From Myxococcales bacterium (GTDB lineage: Bacteria > Myxococcota > Myxococcia > Myxococcales > Myxococcaceae), in NCBI GenBank assembly GCA_030681895.1, contig JAUXRI010000295.1, forward strand, positions 1 to 57,404: DNA of 57,404 nucleotides. The letters are read 5' to 3'. The position numbers and the translations under genes are program-made. Positions 42,296 through 51,011 of this stretch are shown here, piece after piece. Position 1 is the stretch's first letter, and each line of letters begins with the position of its first letter. The notes under the pieces are model-generated. The model saw nothing but the letters and a program-made list of their open reading frames with translations, was not told the DNA's origin and searched no databases.

Positions 42296-44770
42296 TCACT
42301 CAGGCTGAGGCGGTCGTGCGGCGAGCCACGCGGAGAGCTTCTCCAGGGCTGGTGGCGCCGGCGACGGGATCAACGCGCGGGCTTCGTCGAGTCGACCGCG
42401 ACCGATCAAGAACGCGACCCGGGCGTGCAGGCGATCGTCGTCGGTCTCGAGACCCTTCAGCGGCACCGCTTCCGGTCGCAGCGCGCGGAGTGAGTCGACG
42501 AGCGCCTCCTGCATCAGCGACTCGTCGACGTTGGCGCGTGGCGTGGAGAACTCGAGGTACAGGTTGTCGTCGGTCGAGGCCATCCGGTCGACTCCGCGTC
42601 CCCACCGCTGCGCCTCCTCGGCGATCAGCGCGTCGACGCCGGCCTCATCGAGCAGGATGTTGCCGGTCAGCACGAGCAGGTCTCCGCCGGGAAGATCACG
42701 AGTCGCGACGGTGCCCTCGAGCATCGCGCTGCGCCGGGCCAGTTCCCTGGCGTCGAACGAGAACGGCTCCGTCGAGGCGAGCAGCAGCCCCTGGTTGCCA
42801 CGGAAGAACAGCGTCACGTGCGGCAGTTCGGCCTTGAGGCTCGCGATGATCACCGCGAGATCGCGCCGCGTCATGTGATGCAGCTGCACCCACTGCTGCA
42901 CCAGCCCGCCCGGAGCGAGGCGCCGCTTGAGCAACGCGTAGAAGTCCCGGTTGTAGAGATCGGCCGCGCCCGCGAACCAGATGCTCGAGAGCTGAATCGT
43001 CACGAGATCGTACTGAGCCTCGGACAGCAGCAGGAAGTTGCGGCCGTCGGCGACGTGCACCTTCACCTTCGAGCTGTCGCTCAGGACGCCGTCGTTCACC
43101 GAGCCGAAGTACTGCCGAGCCGCGTCGATGATGTCAGTGGAGAGCTCGACCGCGTCGATCGTCTCGAAGGGCTGCGCTGCCAGCGAGCCCAGCGATCCAC
43201 CCGTGCCAATGCCGATCAGCAGGCCGCGGTTGAAGCGAGGCACCGCGAGGAGGGGGATCTGCGCGTACGCCCGCTGCGCCTGCACCTCGCCGCTCTCGTT
43301 GCCCTGGAACTTCCCGTTGGTGAGCAGGGTCAGCTTCTGTGACTTCGGGTGCCGTACGACGCTCGTGATGCCTGAGCTCACCGACTCGTGCGACCACACC
43401 ACCTGCGAGTGGTAGTACGGCGTCTCGGCGAAATAGACGTTCGCGCCCGAGGCGAGCGACGACAGATTCCACGCCGGCAGCACCACCGCGATCACGGCCG
43501 CTGCTCCCGCGATGACCTTCGAGCGTTTGTCCGCCATCAGCAGCGCGAGCGCGACGCAGCCGCCGACGACGACGAGGATCGTCCCTCTCGATCCAAGCGC
43601 CGGCAGCAACACGTAGCCGGTCAGCAACGAGCCGCCGATCGCCCCGAGTGTGTTCGCCGCAGCGAGCCCGCCGATCGACTGGCCGATACTCCCGGTGCGT
43701 GCACCGAGCCTGAGCGCGAGGGGGTAGACGGTGCCGAGGACTGCGGCAGGAATGACGATCAGCTGCGCCGCGACGACGGCTCTGACCAGCTCCCGGCCGG
43801 CGAAGCTCGAGACGAAGTTGCCCGCGACGACGAAGAGCGCGCTCGACTTGTCCCAGAGGGGCAACGTCAGCACCATCGAGAGCGCGATCAACGCCTGCAC
43901 CTTTCCGAGCGTCGCAGGCTCGACCTTCGCGTCGGGCTGCCGTGAGACCCAGGCGGAGCCCAACGTGAGCGCGACGAGGAACAGCGCGAGCATCAGGCCG
44001 AAGGCGTACGCGCTGGTGCCGATCACCGCGCCGAGCAGGTGAAACCACGTCACCTCGGCGACGAAGGTGGCCAGGCCGCTCCACGCTGCGAGGGCCAACA
44101 GTGAGAACGGAGCCCGCTGGCTCGTGTTGGTCTCAGGCTGTGGGGGCGGCACGGGGACTCGCCTCGAAAGCCAGAAGCCGAACCCCGCCGCGGCCACGTT
44201 GAACGCCGCGCCCAGCCACATCGACGCCGAGAGGCCGATGCCGGGAAGAAAGACATACGAGCCCAGCGCCGCGCCGATCGCCGCGCCGAGCACGTTGGCC
44301 GTGTAGAGCCGCGCGATGTCACCGTCTCCGCTGGCCAGCTCGCTCTTCGACGCCAGCGCCCGCGCGACTGGAGGCAGCGTTCCACCCATCAGCAACGTCG
44401 GCACCAGCGTGATGCCGAACGCCATGACGAAGAGCCCGCCCCGCACGAGCGGATCGTCGAGCGTGCGGCCCCGCGCCAGCGACGCGAACCCGTCAATCGC
44501 CACCGGCACGACGAAGGGCATCACCGCGGCGCACAGCGCGATGCCGAGCTCGAGCCATGCGTAGAGCTTGAGCGGCGCCTTCGATCGATCCGCCAGGCGG
44601 CCGAACAGGAGCGCACCGAGCGCCAGCCCCGCCATCCACGCCGCGAGGACGGTGGACGTCGCGAGCGCCGACACGCCGAACGCGCGGGTCAACGATCTTT
44701 GGAGCGCGACCTCGAAGACGAGCCCGGCTGCGCCCGAGACGACGAACATGAGGAACCCGAGGCGCCGCAT
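42296..44770 (-). CDS. Fused multi-helix membrane domain and spermidine synthase-like protein
   Basis: About 824 aa from the ATG at 44770; an in-frame start at 44857 would overlap the divergent gene. Residues about 1-400 contain many hydrophobic helices (LFVMAFGITLVPTLLMGG). The C-terminal half is a Rossmann-like spermidine/methyltransferase domain with LLIGIGTGGSLGSLA and the DAVELSTDIIDAARQY acidic motif, and YDLVTIQLSSIW. Such fused proteins are usually called spermidine synthases, but polyamine transfer is not proven and the ligand is unknown. The gene is divergent from the PAP2-like gene with a 65-base gap. Confidence 0.75.
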   Translation of the reverse strand: MRRLGFLMFVVSGAAGLVFEVALQRSLTRAFGVSALATSTVLAAWMAGLALGALLFGRLADRSKAPLKLYAWLELGIALCAAVMPFVVPVAIDGFASLARGRTLDDPLVRGGLFVMAFGITLVPTLLMGGTLPPVARALASKSELASGDGDIARLYTANVLGAAIGAALGSYVFLPGIGLSASMWLGAAFNVAAAGFGFWLSRRVPVPPPQPETNTSQRAPFSLLALAAWSGLATFVAEVTWFHLLGAVIGTSAYAFGLMLALFLVALTLGSAWVSRQPDAKVEPATLGKVQALIALSMVLTLPLWDKSSALFVVAGNFVSSFAGRELVRAVVAAQLIVIPAAVLGTVYPLALRLGARTGSIGQSIGGLAAANTLGAIGGSLLTGYVLLPALGSRGTILVVVGGCVALALLMADKRSKVIAGAAAVIAVVLPAWNLSSLASGANVYFAETPYYHSQVVWSHESVSSGITSVVRHPKSQKLTLLTNGKFQGNESGEVQAQRAYAQIPLLAVPRFNRGLLIGIGTGGSLGSLAAQPFETIDAVELSTDIIDAARQYFGSVNDGVLSDSSKVKVHVADGRNFLLLSEAQYDLVTIQLSSIWFAGAADLYNRDFYALLKRRLAPGGLVQQWVQLHHMTRRDLAVIIASLKAELPHVTLFFRGNQGLLLASTEPFSFDARELARRSAMLEGTVATRDLPGGDLLVLTGNILLDEAGVDALIAEEAQRWGRGVDRMASTDDNLYLEFSTPRANVDESLMQEALVDSLRALRPEAVPLKGLETDDDRLHARVAFLIGRGRLDEARALIPSPAPPALEKLSAWLAARPPQPE

Positions 44771-44835
44771 CGCCGGCGGAGCGAACACCGTCTGCGCGCG
44801 CTCGTCGATGGAAAGTCGGCTACGACTCGCGCCTC

Positions 44836-45993
44836 GTGACACGTGTGGTTCGGCCAATCGAGTGGGCGGTGCTCGCGTTCATCGCCTTCGTCCTGGTGCG
44901 CGTCGGGCCTGCGGTGTTCCTCGAGTACCGGCAGCTGGCCGGCCTTCGCACCGTCTCGGTCTTCTTCGCGCTCGGCCTCGTCGGCGCGGTCGCGCTCTCT
45001 CGTGAGATGTCGGCGATCGCCTGGCCGCCCGGCACTGAGCGCCTTCAGCGGTTCCACACCCGCGCGCTCCTGGCTGCCGCCTTCCCCTTGTCCTTCGCCA
45101 CCGTCCTCGCGCTCTCGACGCCGACCCTCTGGGCCGAAATCACGAAGGCCCGCGCCGCCCAGCTCATTCCCATGACGGCGACGGTCTTTCTGCGTGTCGT
45201 CGGCCTCGGGTTGCCGACGATTCTGCTGTGGCTGGCGATCGGCCTCGAGCTCAAGCGCCATGGGAAGTTCCAGTTGAAGCGCTTCCTCACGGTGCAGGGC
45301 CGCGACTTCGCCGGAGTGCTCCGCGACTGGGTGCCGCTGCTCTTCATTCTCTCGGCCTACGCGTGGATGGACGCGGTCGTCGGCGGAAAGATGAGCGAGG
45401 AGCAGGACGGGCTGATGGCGACGATCGATCGCACCATGTTCTTCGGCCGCGATCCCAACGAGCTCATGCAGGCGATCATCGTGCGCCCGCTCTCGGAGTG
45501 GCTGGCCTTCGCGTACTCGTTCTACGCGGTGCTCTACCCGCTGGTGCTCGGCGCGGTGTTTCTCTTCGGTGGCCGTCCAGCGCTTCGGGAATCAGCGTTC
45601 GCGATCGGCGCCGCGTTGCTCGTCAGCTACGTCTCGTACTCCCTGGTCCCGGTGAAGGGGCCGGTGTTGACCCGCACCTTCGACGTCTCGCTCGACCTCT
45701 ACCTGCTCGCCTCGGTGAAGGAGGCGATGATGGACGCGAACCGCATCACCTGGGACTGCTTCCCGAGCATGCACACCTGCTGCACCATGCTGCTTGGGTG
45801 GTGCGCGTGGCGTCACGTGCGGCGCCTGTTCTGGTGGGTGCTCCCGATCGTCGTGTCGATGCCGCTGGCGTGTGTCTACCTGCGCTACCACTACGTGATC
45901 GACGTGCTCGCGGGGCTGGTGCTGGCAGTGGTGATGGTCCAGGTGACGAAGCGCCTGCGTCACAGCCCGTCGACCGAAACGCAGTCGGCCTGA
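44836..45993 (+). CDS. PAP2-superfamily membrane enzyme, inositol-phosphoceramide-synthase-like
   Basis: A 385-aa protein with a GTG start and many hydrophobic helices. The catalytic region is FPSMHTCCTML with the conserved Ser-Met-His, and LRYHYVIDVLAGLVLA with the final His and Asp, which corresponds to the PAP2 C3 motif. The order and membrane context resemble the AUR1-like branch that moves phospho-head groups between lipids. A classic KX6RP motif is not obvious. It may remodel lipids in the envelope. It overlaps the convergent lipoprotein gene by 34 bases. Confidence 0.75.
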   Translation: MTRVVRPIEWAVLAFIAFVLVRVGPAVFLEYRQLAGLRTVSVFFALGLVGAVALSREMSAIAWPPGTERLQRFHTRALLAAAFPLSFATVLALSTPTLWAEITKARAAQLIPMTATVFLRVVGLGLPTILLWLAIGLELKRHGKFQLKRFLTVQGRDFAGVLRDWVPLLFILSAYAWMDAVVGGKMSEEQDGLMATIDRTMFFGRDPNELMQAIIVRPLSEWLAFAYSFYAVLYPLVLGAVFLFGGRPALRESAFAIGAALLVSYVSYSLVPVKGPVLTRTFDVSLDLYLLASVKEAMMDANRITWDCFPSMHTCCTMLLGWCAWRHVRRLFWWVLPIVVSMPLACVYLRYHYVIDVLAGLVLAVVMVQVTKRLRHSPSTETQSA

Positions 45994-46898
45994 GTCCCCG
46001 TCTCCTGGCCGCCCGGCCAGTTCTCTTTGAAGAAGGTGACCTTGAACGACGAGTTCCAGCACTCGAGCTTCGTCGCGCCACGGTAGTTGCCTTCGCCGAC
46101 CGTCGAGATCGAGAGGCCGGCGCCGTCTGCGCGCCACTTGCTGATCACGTCGAGTCGCGTGGTGTTCACGTCGGTCGTCTTCAGCGAGAAGCCCATCGCG
46201 CCAGAGCCGTCTTCGGCGCGTTTCGCCGCGTAGCCCAGTGACGAGAAGCCGCTCGTGTTGCCCGGGGTGAAGGTGAAGGCCAGGGTGGAGGTGTTGGGAA
46301 AGCTCGAGGTGAGGTACCCGAGCTGAATGGTGTCGAGCTGGTTGAACGGCTCGCCGAGCTTGAGTTGATCGCGGAAGTCCTTCACCGGCACTTCGATCTG
46401 CCCCATGCCCTTGCGCACCGTCTCAGCCGACGCCTGGAACGCGCCACGCACCACGTCGAAGAAGGCCGGGGTGCCGAGCCTGCGGGCCTGCAGCTTCCAC
46501 CCGTACGTGTCCTGCGGCTCGGTGCCGACGAGGGCGATGATCACCTGAAACTCGAAGCCCGGGTTGTCCTTCGCGGTGAACGGGCCCCAGGTGCGTGACT
46601 CGCCCGAGCGGCTGGTCGGAGGGACGGCGCGCACGGTGTCGAGCACCCCGAGGAAGAAGTCGAGCAGCCCGTTGAAGTCGGTCACGGCCTTCTTCGTCTC
46701 GGCGAAGGCCTGCGAGGGCTCGCCCGCGTTCAGGCCGTCGCTGCGAGAGAGCGGCTGCGTGCTGGTCGACGAGGCCGGCAGCTTCGCCGAGAGCGCGGCG
46801 CGCGAGGGCAGGGCGGCGACGAACTCGAGATCGCGGTTCGACCAGGTGCCGCCGCATGCGGTGAGCGCCAGAACGCAGAAGAGCAGAAGGAGTCTCAT
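45960..46898 (-). CDS. Lipoprotein of an undescribed family, last gene of the sigma/caspase operon
   Basis: A 312-aa lipoprotein (MRLLLLFCVLALTACGG, lipobox LTAC). The body shares a pattern with the other lipoprotein at 49862-50815: SRTWGPFTAKDN here and AVWGPHTD there, VISKWRADGAG against VKSRWLQTGSG, and GATKLECWNSSF against GATASECWDTGF. The match suggests a paralogous, divergent family with a conserved cysteine. Function is unknown. It lies four bases after the caspase-like gene and ends in the convergent PAP2-like gene. Confidence 0.75.
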   Translation of the reverse strand: MRLLLLFCVLALTACGGTWSNRDLEFVAALPSRAALSAKLPASSTSTQPLSRSDGLNAGEPSQAFAETKKAVTDFNGLLDFFLGVLDTVRAVPPTSRSGESRTWGPFTAKDNPGFEFQVIIALVGTEPQDTYGWKLQARRLGTPAFFDVVRGAFQASAETVRKGMGQIEVPVKDFRDQLKLGEPFNQLDTIQLGYLTSSFPNTSTLAFTFTPGNTSGFSSLGYAAKRAEDGSGAMGFSLKTTDVNTTRLDVISKWRADGAGLSISTVGEGNYRGATKLECWNSSFKVTFFKENWPGGQETGTQADCVSVDGL

Positions 46899-46902
46899 GG
46901 CA

Positions 46903-48540
46903 TCAGTCCCGGAACTCGTAGTTCAACATCAAGCCGACCTCGGCGAAACCCAGGCTGCGGGTCTCGTCGACGTTGTAGAGGAGGTAGTGCACGCGCCCGC
47001 GAGCGACGATGCCGAAGTTGCGGCCCAGGCGGTACTTCAGGCCCGCCACGACGCCCGGGCTCATCGTCGTGAAGCTCTGCCGGGGGAAGATCGTCTCGTC
47101 GAACTCGCGGTTCATGAGGCTGAGGCCGAGGCGCGCGCCGACGAACGGCACCCAGGTTCCCTCTTCGTTCCACTCGTAGAAGAGCGACGTGCCGACGGTG
47201 ATGAGCGAGTAGCGGTAGCCAGCCGGTGAGCCGAGCCGCGGACTCGCCACCACGCCAGTCGACCAGCCGTACTGCCCGTCGAAGCTCCACGCGAAGCCGC
47301 GGCCGAAGAAGTTGTGCACGGTCGCCTCGCCACCCACCATCGGCGCCGAAGGGAACAGCCCGCCCGTCGCCGTCGGAGCGTCGAAGATCGCCTGGTATTG
47401 TCCGCTCGCCGAGATGCTCCAGTGGCGGCTGTAGACGGTGGTGAGGCCCGTGCCCTTGACGGGATCGTCGGAGAACTTCGCGTTCTTCAGCTCGTTCTCG
47501 TTGAGCGTGGAGATCTGCCCGTCGGCGATGCGCACTTCACCAACGCGCAGTCGATCGATCAGCCGGCGCTTCACCGTGTACGTGCCGGGAGAGAGCGCGA
47601 TCATCCGCTCCGGTTCCGTCTTGGTGATCTCGGCGACCACCACGCCGCGCTTGTCGATCAAGAAATACGTGCCCGGAGGCGCGTCACCGGGAATTCGAAG
47701 GCCCTCTTTGCGCTGGATCACGTCGGTCAACATGAGGTCGCCGTTGCCTGCGAGATCGAAGCTGAAGGTCGGGTGCTGTGGTCCCGCGGCGCTGTCGGCC
47801 GTCGACGCGACCGTCCGCTCGTAGGCATACGCGTACGCCTCGGCGAGGCTGACGCGCCCATCACCGCTCTGGTCGGCGCTTCCGAGAAGGCCGCTGGCCA
47901 GGTGGTACGAGAAGTAGCTCGCGCCGATCGCATCCGATTCCTGGGAGTCTTCGTCTGACGCGCTCGAGGTCAGAATCACCAGCCCCTTCGCCGCGCGCGT
48001 CGCGTCGGTCTCGACCTCGAACGCCGGCGCCTTGCGGACACCCTTGGTGCGGGTGAGCGAACCCGAGCGGCACGCATCGAACACCGCCACCCGCATGTCA
48101 GTCGGTCCCTGCGCGAGGCGGGCCTTCACCGACTCCATCGGCAGCTTCGTGTTCCCCAGCCGCAGCGATCCGTCCTTCGCGTGGCCCGAGTAATAGAAGA
48201 AGAGCGACGTGCGATCGCCTTTGGTGCGCGCGTCCCGGGCGCGGCGCTCCAGCTCCGAGAGCGCGGTGAGCACGTCGTCGGACGAGTCGTTGACCAGCAG
48301 CATCGCGTCGTTCTGCGCGGTGCCGCCGAGGCGGAGCATGACGTCATGCATGCGACGCGCGTCATCGGCGGCGTACAGGAGCGGCCGGGTGCCCTCGCCA
48401 CCTTCGTTGTTGCCGACGAAGAGCGCGAAGCGACGAATCGGGCCAGTCGCCGGAGCGTCTGCGAGCGCCATCGACGCGACCACGCACGCCAGCAGGACGT
48501 GGCGAACGCGAACGAACGACGCTGGCAGGGAAGGGTTCAC
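46903..48540 (-). CDS. Caspase-like (C14) protein with EF-hand-like loop and OMP-like barrel
   Basis: A 545-aa exported protein (signal: VRHVLLACVVASMALADA). Residues about 35-260 form a caspase-hemoglobinase fold with FYYSGHAKDG (His120) and VAVFDACRSGS (Cys157), the expected His-Cys dyad. Within the domain, DQSGDGRVSLAE (223-234) looks like an EF-hand calcium loop. Residues about 285-345 contain a PEGA-like strand region (LSPGTYTVKRR). About 365-545 is a strand-rich OMP-like barrel (TSLFYEWNEEGTWVPFVG, GLMLNYEF). It overlaps the anti-sigma gene by four bases. Cleavage targets are unknown. Confidence 0.85.
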   Translation of the reverse strand: MNPSLPASFVRVRHVLLACVVASMALADAPATGPIRRFALFVGNNEGGEGTRPLLYAADDARRMHDVMLRLGGTAQNDAMLLVNDSSDDVLTALSELERRARDARTKGDRTSLFFYYSGHAKDGSLRLGNTKLPMESVKARLAQGPTDMRVAVFDACRSGSLTRTKGVRKAPAFEVETDATRAAKGLVILTSSASDEDSQESDAIGASYFSYHLASGLLGSADQSGDGRVSLAEAYAYAYERTVASTADSAAGPQHPTFSFDLAGNGDLMLTDVIQRKEGLRIPGDAPPGTYFLIDKRGVVVAEITKTEPERMIALSPGTYTVKRRLIDRLRVGEVRIADGQISTLNENELKNAKFSDDPVKGTGLTTVYSRHWSISASGQYQAIFDAPTATGGLFPSAPMVGGEATVHNFFGRGFAWSFDGQYGWSTGVVASPRLGSPAGYRYSLITVGTSLFYEWNEEGTWVPFVGARLGLSLMNREFDETIFPRQSFTTMSPGVVAGLKYRLGRNFGIVARGRVHYLLYNVDETRSLGFAEVGLMLNYEFRD

Positions 48541-49307
48541 GGCTTGAGGAACGTGCGGTGGAACTGCTCTCCGGGCAACGGGAGACTGCCGAGCTTCGTG
48601 AGATCGCCGCGCGCGTCTTTGTACGCGAGCTGCAGCGGCGCGGCGACCTGGTCGAGCGTCAACGGCGACGCCGAGAGGACGATGACGAGGTGTTCGAGGC
48701 CTTTGCCCGTGAACTCGAGGCTCTCAGGCAGCCACATCGTGTCCTTCGAGGCGCCGATCGCCAGGCTGCGGCCGTTGTCGATGTAGATCGGAGTGATCTC
48801 GCCGGCGTCGTCGATGCTCACCACCAACGCGTACTTCCACGCCTCGGGCGCAATGCCGATGCGGACCCGCTCCCCTGGCGCGAGCGCTTCAGGCACGCCC
48901 GAGTTCTCAGACGCCGCGCGCTGCGGGCCGACACCAGCGACGACGATCGAGACCGCCGCGCCACCCTTGACGCGATTCGTGGTGCCCGCCGGCTCGACCT
49001 GCGACAGCACCACCTGCGCGCCGACGATCAGCGTCAGCCCTGCCGCGAGCGCCATCACCACTTGCGGCCACTGCCGGCGCACCACCGGCCTGCTCGCCTG
49101 CCGGGCCGCGCGCTCCACGCCCGCCGCGAATCGATCGAACGAGATCTCCTGCTCGAACTGCTGCTGCTCCGCGACGAACGACGCCAGCGTGGCCTTGCAC
49201 ACGTCACAGGCCTGCGCGTGCTGGGTCGCCTCATCGCCCACCGCCTCGCCTGCGTGAAGCCGGCGCAGCGTCATCACTCCAGGGTGCTTCAACGCGGTCG
49301 CGCTCAT
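48537..49307 (-). CDS. Zinc-finger anti-sigma factor with extracytoplasmic DUF4384-like domain
   Basis: About 256 aa from 49307 (MSATALKHPG). The N-terminus has a zinc-binding pattern HAQACDVC (His30, Cys34, Cys37), typical of anti-sigma factors. A transmembrane helix (VVMALAAGLTLIVGAQVVL) leads to a periplasmic domain with GERVRIGIAPEAWKYALVV and ITPIYIDNGRSLAIG, reminiscent of DUF4384 domains. It overlaps the sigma gene by four bases (ATGA) and the caspase-like gene by four bases, so it is coupled to both. It probably holds the sigma factor inactive until an envelope signal. Confidence 0.85.
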   Translation of the reverse strand: MSATALKHPGVMTLRRLHAGEAVGDEATQHAQACDVCKATLASFVAEQQQFEQEISFDRFAAGVERAARQASRPVVRRQWPQVVMALAAGLTLIVGAQVVLSQVEPAGTTNRVKGGAAVSIVVAGVGPQRAASENSGVPEALAPGERVRIGIAPEAWKYALVVSIDDAGEITPIYIDNGRSLAIGASKDTMWLPESLEFTGKGLEHLVIVLSASPLTLDQVAAPLQLAYKDARGDLTKLGSLPLPGEQFHRTFLKP

Positions 49308-49849
49308 GCCACTCCTCCGTCGCCTTCCCGCATCGCCTGGCCCGTCGCCTCGGTGAACGCGTTGAGCCGCTTTCGAATCGTCGGCACCGAGCGGCCCAGC
49401 AGCCCGGCGACCTCTTCGAGGGTCAGATCGTCGACCCAGTAGTGAATGACGGCCAGCTGCGTCTCGGTGTCGAACGCCTTCAAGCATCGGCGGACGAGAT
49501 CGCGGGCCTCCATGCTGCCGGGGCCTCCATGCGCTTCGCCCTTCACGCGCTCCATCGATTCGTACTGGTCGTGCCAGGCGGCGCGTTTCTCGCGCAGCAC
49601 GTTGAGGCAGTGGTTCGTCGAGATCTTGAGCAGCCAGGTGAGGGGAGAGGCTTCACCGCGGAAGCTCGTCTCGTTCAACATCGCCCTGGCGAACACATCC
49701 TGCATGGCGTCCTCGGCTGCAGCTGAGTCCTTCAGCAAGTAGCGGCACCGTTGGAAGACGGCGCCGCCGTACGTCGAATACAGCTCCTTCAGCCACGCCC
49801 GCCCGGCGCTCCTTCCACCATCGATGACTTCGAACGCCGGGCGGCTCAT
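49304..49849 (-). CDS. ECF-type sigma-70 factor
   Basis: A 181-aa sigma factor. Region 2 contains AAEDAMQDVFARAML and region 2.4-like TWLLKISTNHCLNVLRE. Region 4 is LTLEEVAGLLGRSVPTIRKRL, a helix-turn-helix. The size and lack of region 1/3 fit the extracytoplasmic function class. Overlap with the anti-sigma gene and the 12-base gap from the upstream lipoprotein gene place it in one operon. It likely controls its own operon, but I see no confident ECF promoter. Confidence 0.9.
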   Translation of the reverse strand: MSRPAFEVIDGGRSAGRAWLKELYSTYGGAVFQRCRYLLKDSAAAEDAMQDVFARAMLNETSFRGEASPLTWLLKISTNHCLNVLREKRAAWHDQYESMERVKGEAHGGPGSMEARDLVRRCLKAFDTETQLAVIHYWVDDLTLEEVAGLLGRSVPTIRKRLNAFTEATGQAMREGDGGVA

Positions 49850-49861
49850 GGAGTCTCTTCG

Positions 49862-50815
49862 TTACGGCGCGTACTCGGCAGTCGGGAACGCGCAGACCGT
49901 CTCGGCACCGTACGTCATCGCGGGGTCCCACGAGGCGACGACGAAGCGCGACGCGAAGCCGGTGTCCCAGCACTCCGACGCGGTGGCGCCCTGGCTCGGA
50001 AGATCTCCGCCAGTCGCGCGAACGTCGCTGCGGCCTGAACCGGTCTGCAGCCAGCGGCTCTTCACCGTCAGCACCTCGACGCCAGGGCCCGTCACCCAGT
50101 TCTTGTTCATGCGGAACTTGAACTCGCCGCCGTTGCCCGGCTGCTCACGGTAGTTGTAGTTGACGTCGACGAACTCGCCCGTCTCACCGTCGCGCACCTT
50201 CTGGAAGATGGCGTCGATCGCCACGTCAGCGCCAGCGGTGAGCTTCGAGTAGGTGTAGCTCGCGGAGCCGACGTTGCCGTCGTTCTCGGGCAGCTCCTTC
50301 GCCTTGTCCCAGTCGAGCAGGAAGGTGCCGCTGCCGAGCTTGTCGCCCGTCGAGACGTGCGAGCCCGAGAGGATCGAGCGGTACTTCGTGTCAGCCTCGG
50401 TCTTGCCTTTCGCCTCGAGCAGATAGGTGAACTGGTTCTGCGCCGTCATCGTCACGGTGAACTTGAAGGTGTTGGGCGAGAGCGCGTCGGTGTGCGGGCC
50501 CCAGACGGCGACGTTGTTCGTCACCGAGGTGGGCGGGTACTCGGCGATCTTCTGCACCAGCGTGAGCACCGCGCCGCCAGCGCCGTTGACGGTCGACGTC
50601 ACGCCGCGCGTCAGCTTGTAGAACTCGGCGATCTGGCCCTCGAGGCCGTCGCGACGCTGGCCTTCGCCCGTGAGCGCCGTCTTGTTCTCGGGCAGGTTGA
50701 GCTTCACGGTCTCCTGCTTCGGGAAGCCGTTGCGAAACGGCTCGCCCTTGTCGACGCCACAGCCCGTGATCGCCAGTCCTGCCACTGCCACCGCTGCCAT
50801 CATCACTCGCTTCAT
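49862..50815 (-). CDS. Lipoprotein of an undescribed family, first gene of the sigma/caspase operon
   Basis: About 317 aa from 50815 (MKRVMMAAVAVAGLAITGCG, lipobox ITGC), preceded by a GGAGG site. Shares the WGPHT, VKSRWLQTGSG and GATASECWDTGF signatures with the lipoprotein at 45960-46898, indicating a paralogue. Large beta-strand content and a Gly/Asn-rich middle (EQPGNGGEFKFRMN) fit an envelope protein. It might be a ligand sensor or effector for the sigma system; function is unproven. Confidence 0.75.
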   Translation of the reverse strand: MKRVMMAAVAVAGLAITGCGVDKGEPFRNGFPKQETVKLNLPENKTALTGEGQRRDGLEGQIAEFYKLTRGVTSTVNGAGGAVLTLVQKIAEYPPTSVTNNVAVWGPHTDALSPNTFKFTVTMTAQNQFTYLLEAKGKTEADTKYRSILSGSHVSTGDKLGSGTFLLDWDKAKELPENDGNVGSASYTYSKLTAGADVAIDAIFQKVRDGETGEFVDVNYNYREQPGNGGEFKFRMNKNWVTGPGVEVLTVKSRWLQTGSGRSDVRATGGDLPSQGATASECWDTGFASRFVVASWDPAMTYGAETVCAFPTAEYAP

Positions 50816-50842
50816 TGGTGTGTCCTCCCAGTGTGTGCCCGG

Positions 50843-50870
50843 TGTGTCCGGGTTCGCAGGAATGGACACA
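50843..50870. promoter_or_regulatory. Inverted repeat upstream of the sigma/caspase operon
   Basis: TGTGTCC (50843-50849) is perfectly inverted as GGACACA (50864-50870) with 14 bases between, 28-55 bases upstream of the first gene's start. The arrangement suits an operator, but no regulator is identified. Confidence 0.4.
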
Positions 50871-51011
50871 GCCCTGTCGGGAAACAGAAAGCGGCCCGCG
50901 TGCACTTCAATGGCACTGTGATTCCGTAGACTTGCGTCGATGAAATGAGGTGCTCCGAGGGTTACCACTGGAGTATCCGCACCCACACATCACCGCCGTC
51001 AGGAGTCCTCC

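Noticed and set aside
44771..44857. Earlier start for the fused synthase-like protein
   Set aside because: It would overlap the divergent PAP2-like gene and adds a region without the hydrophobic start typical of the family.
50911..50925. TGGCAC-N5-TTCC upstream of the M48 gene as a sigma54 promoter
   Set aside because: The essential GC of the -12 box is missing, so the match is likely chance.
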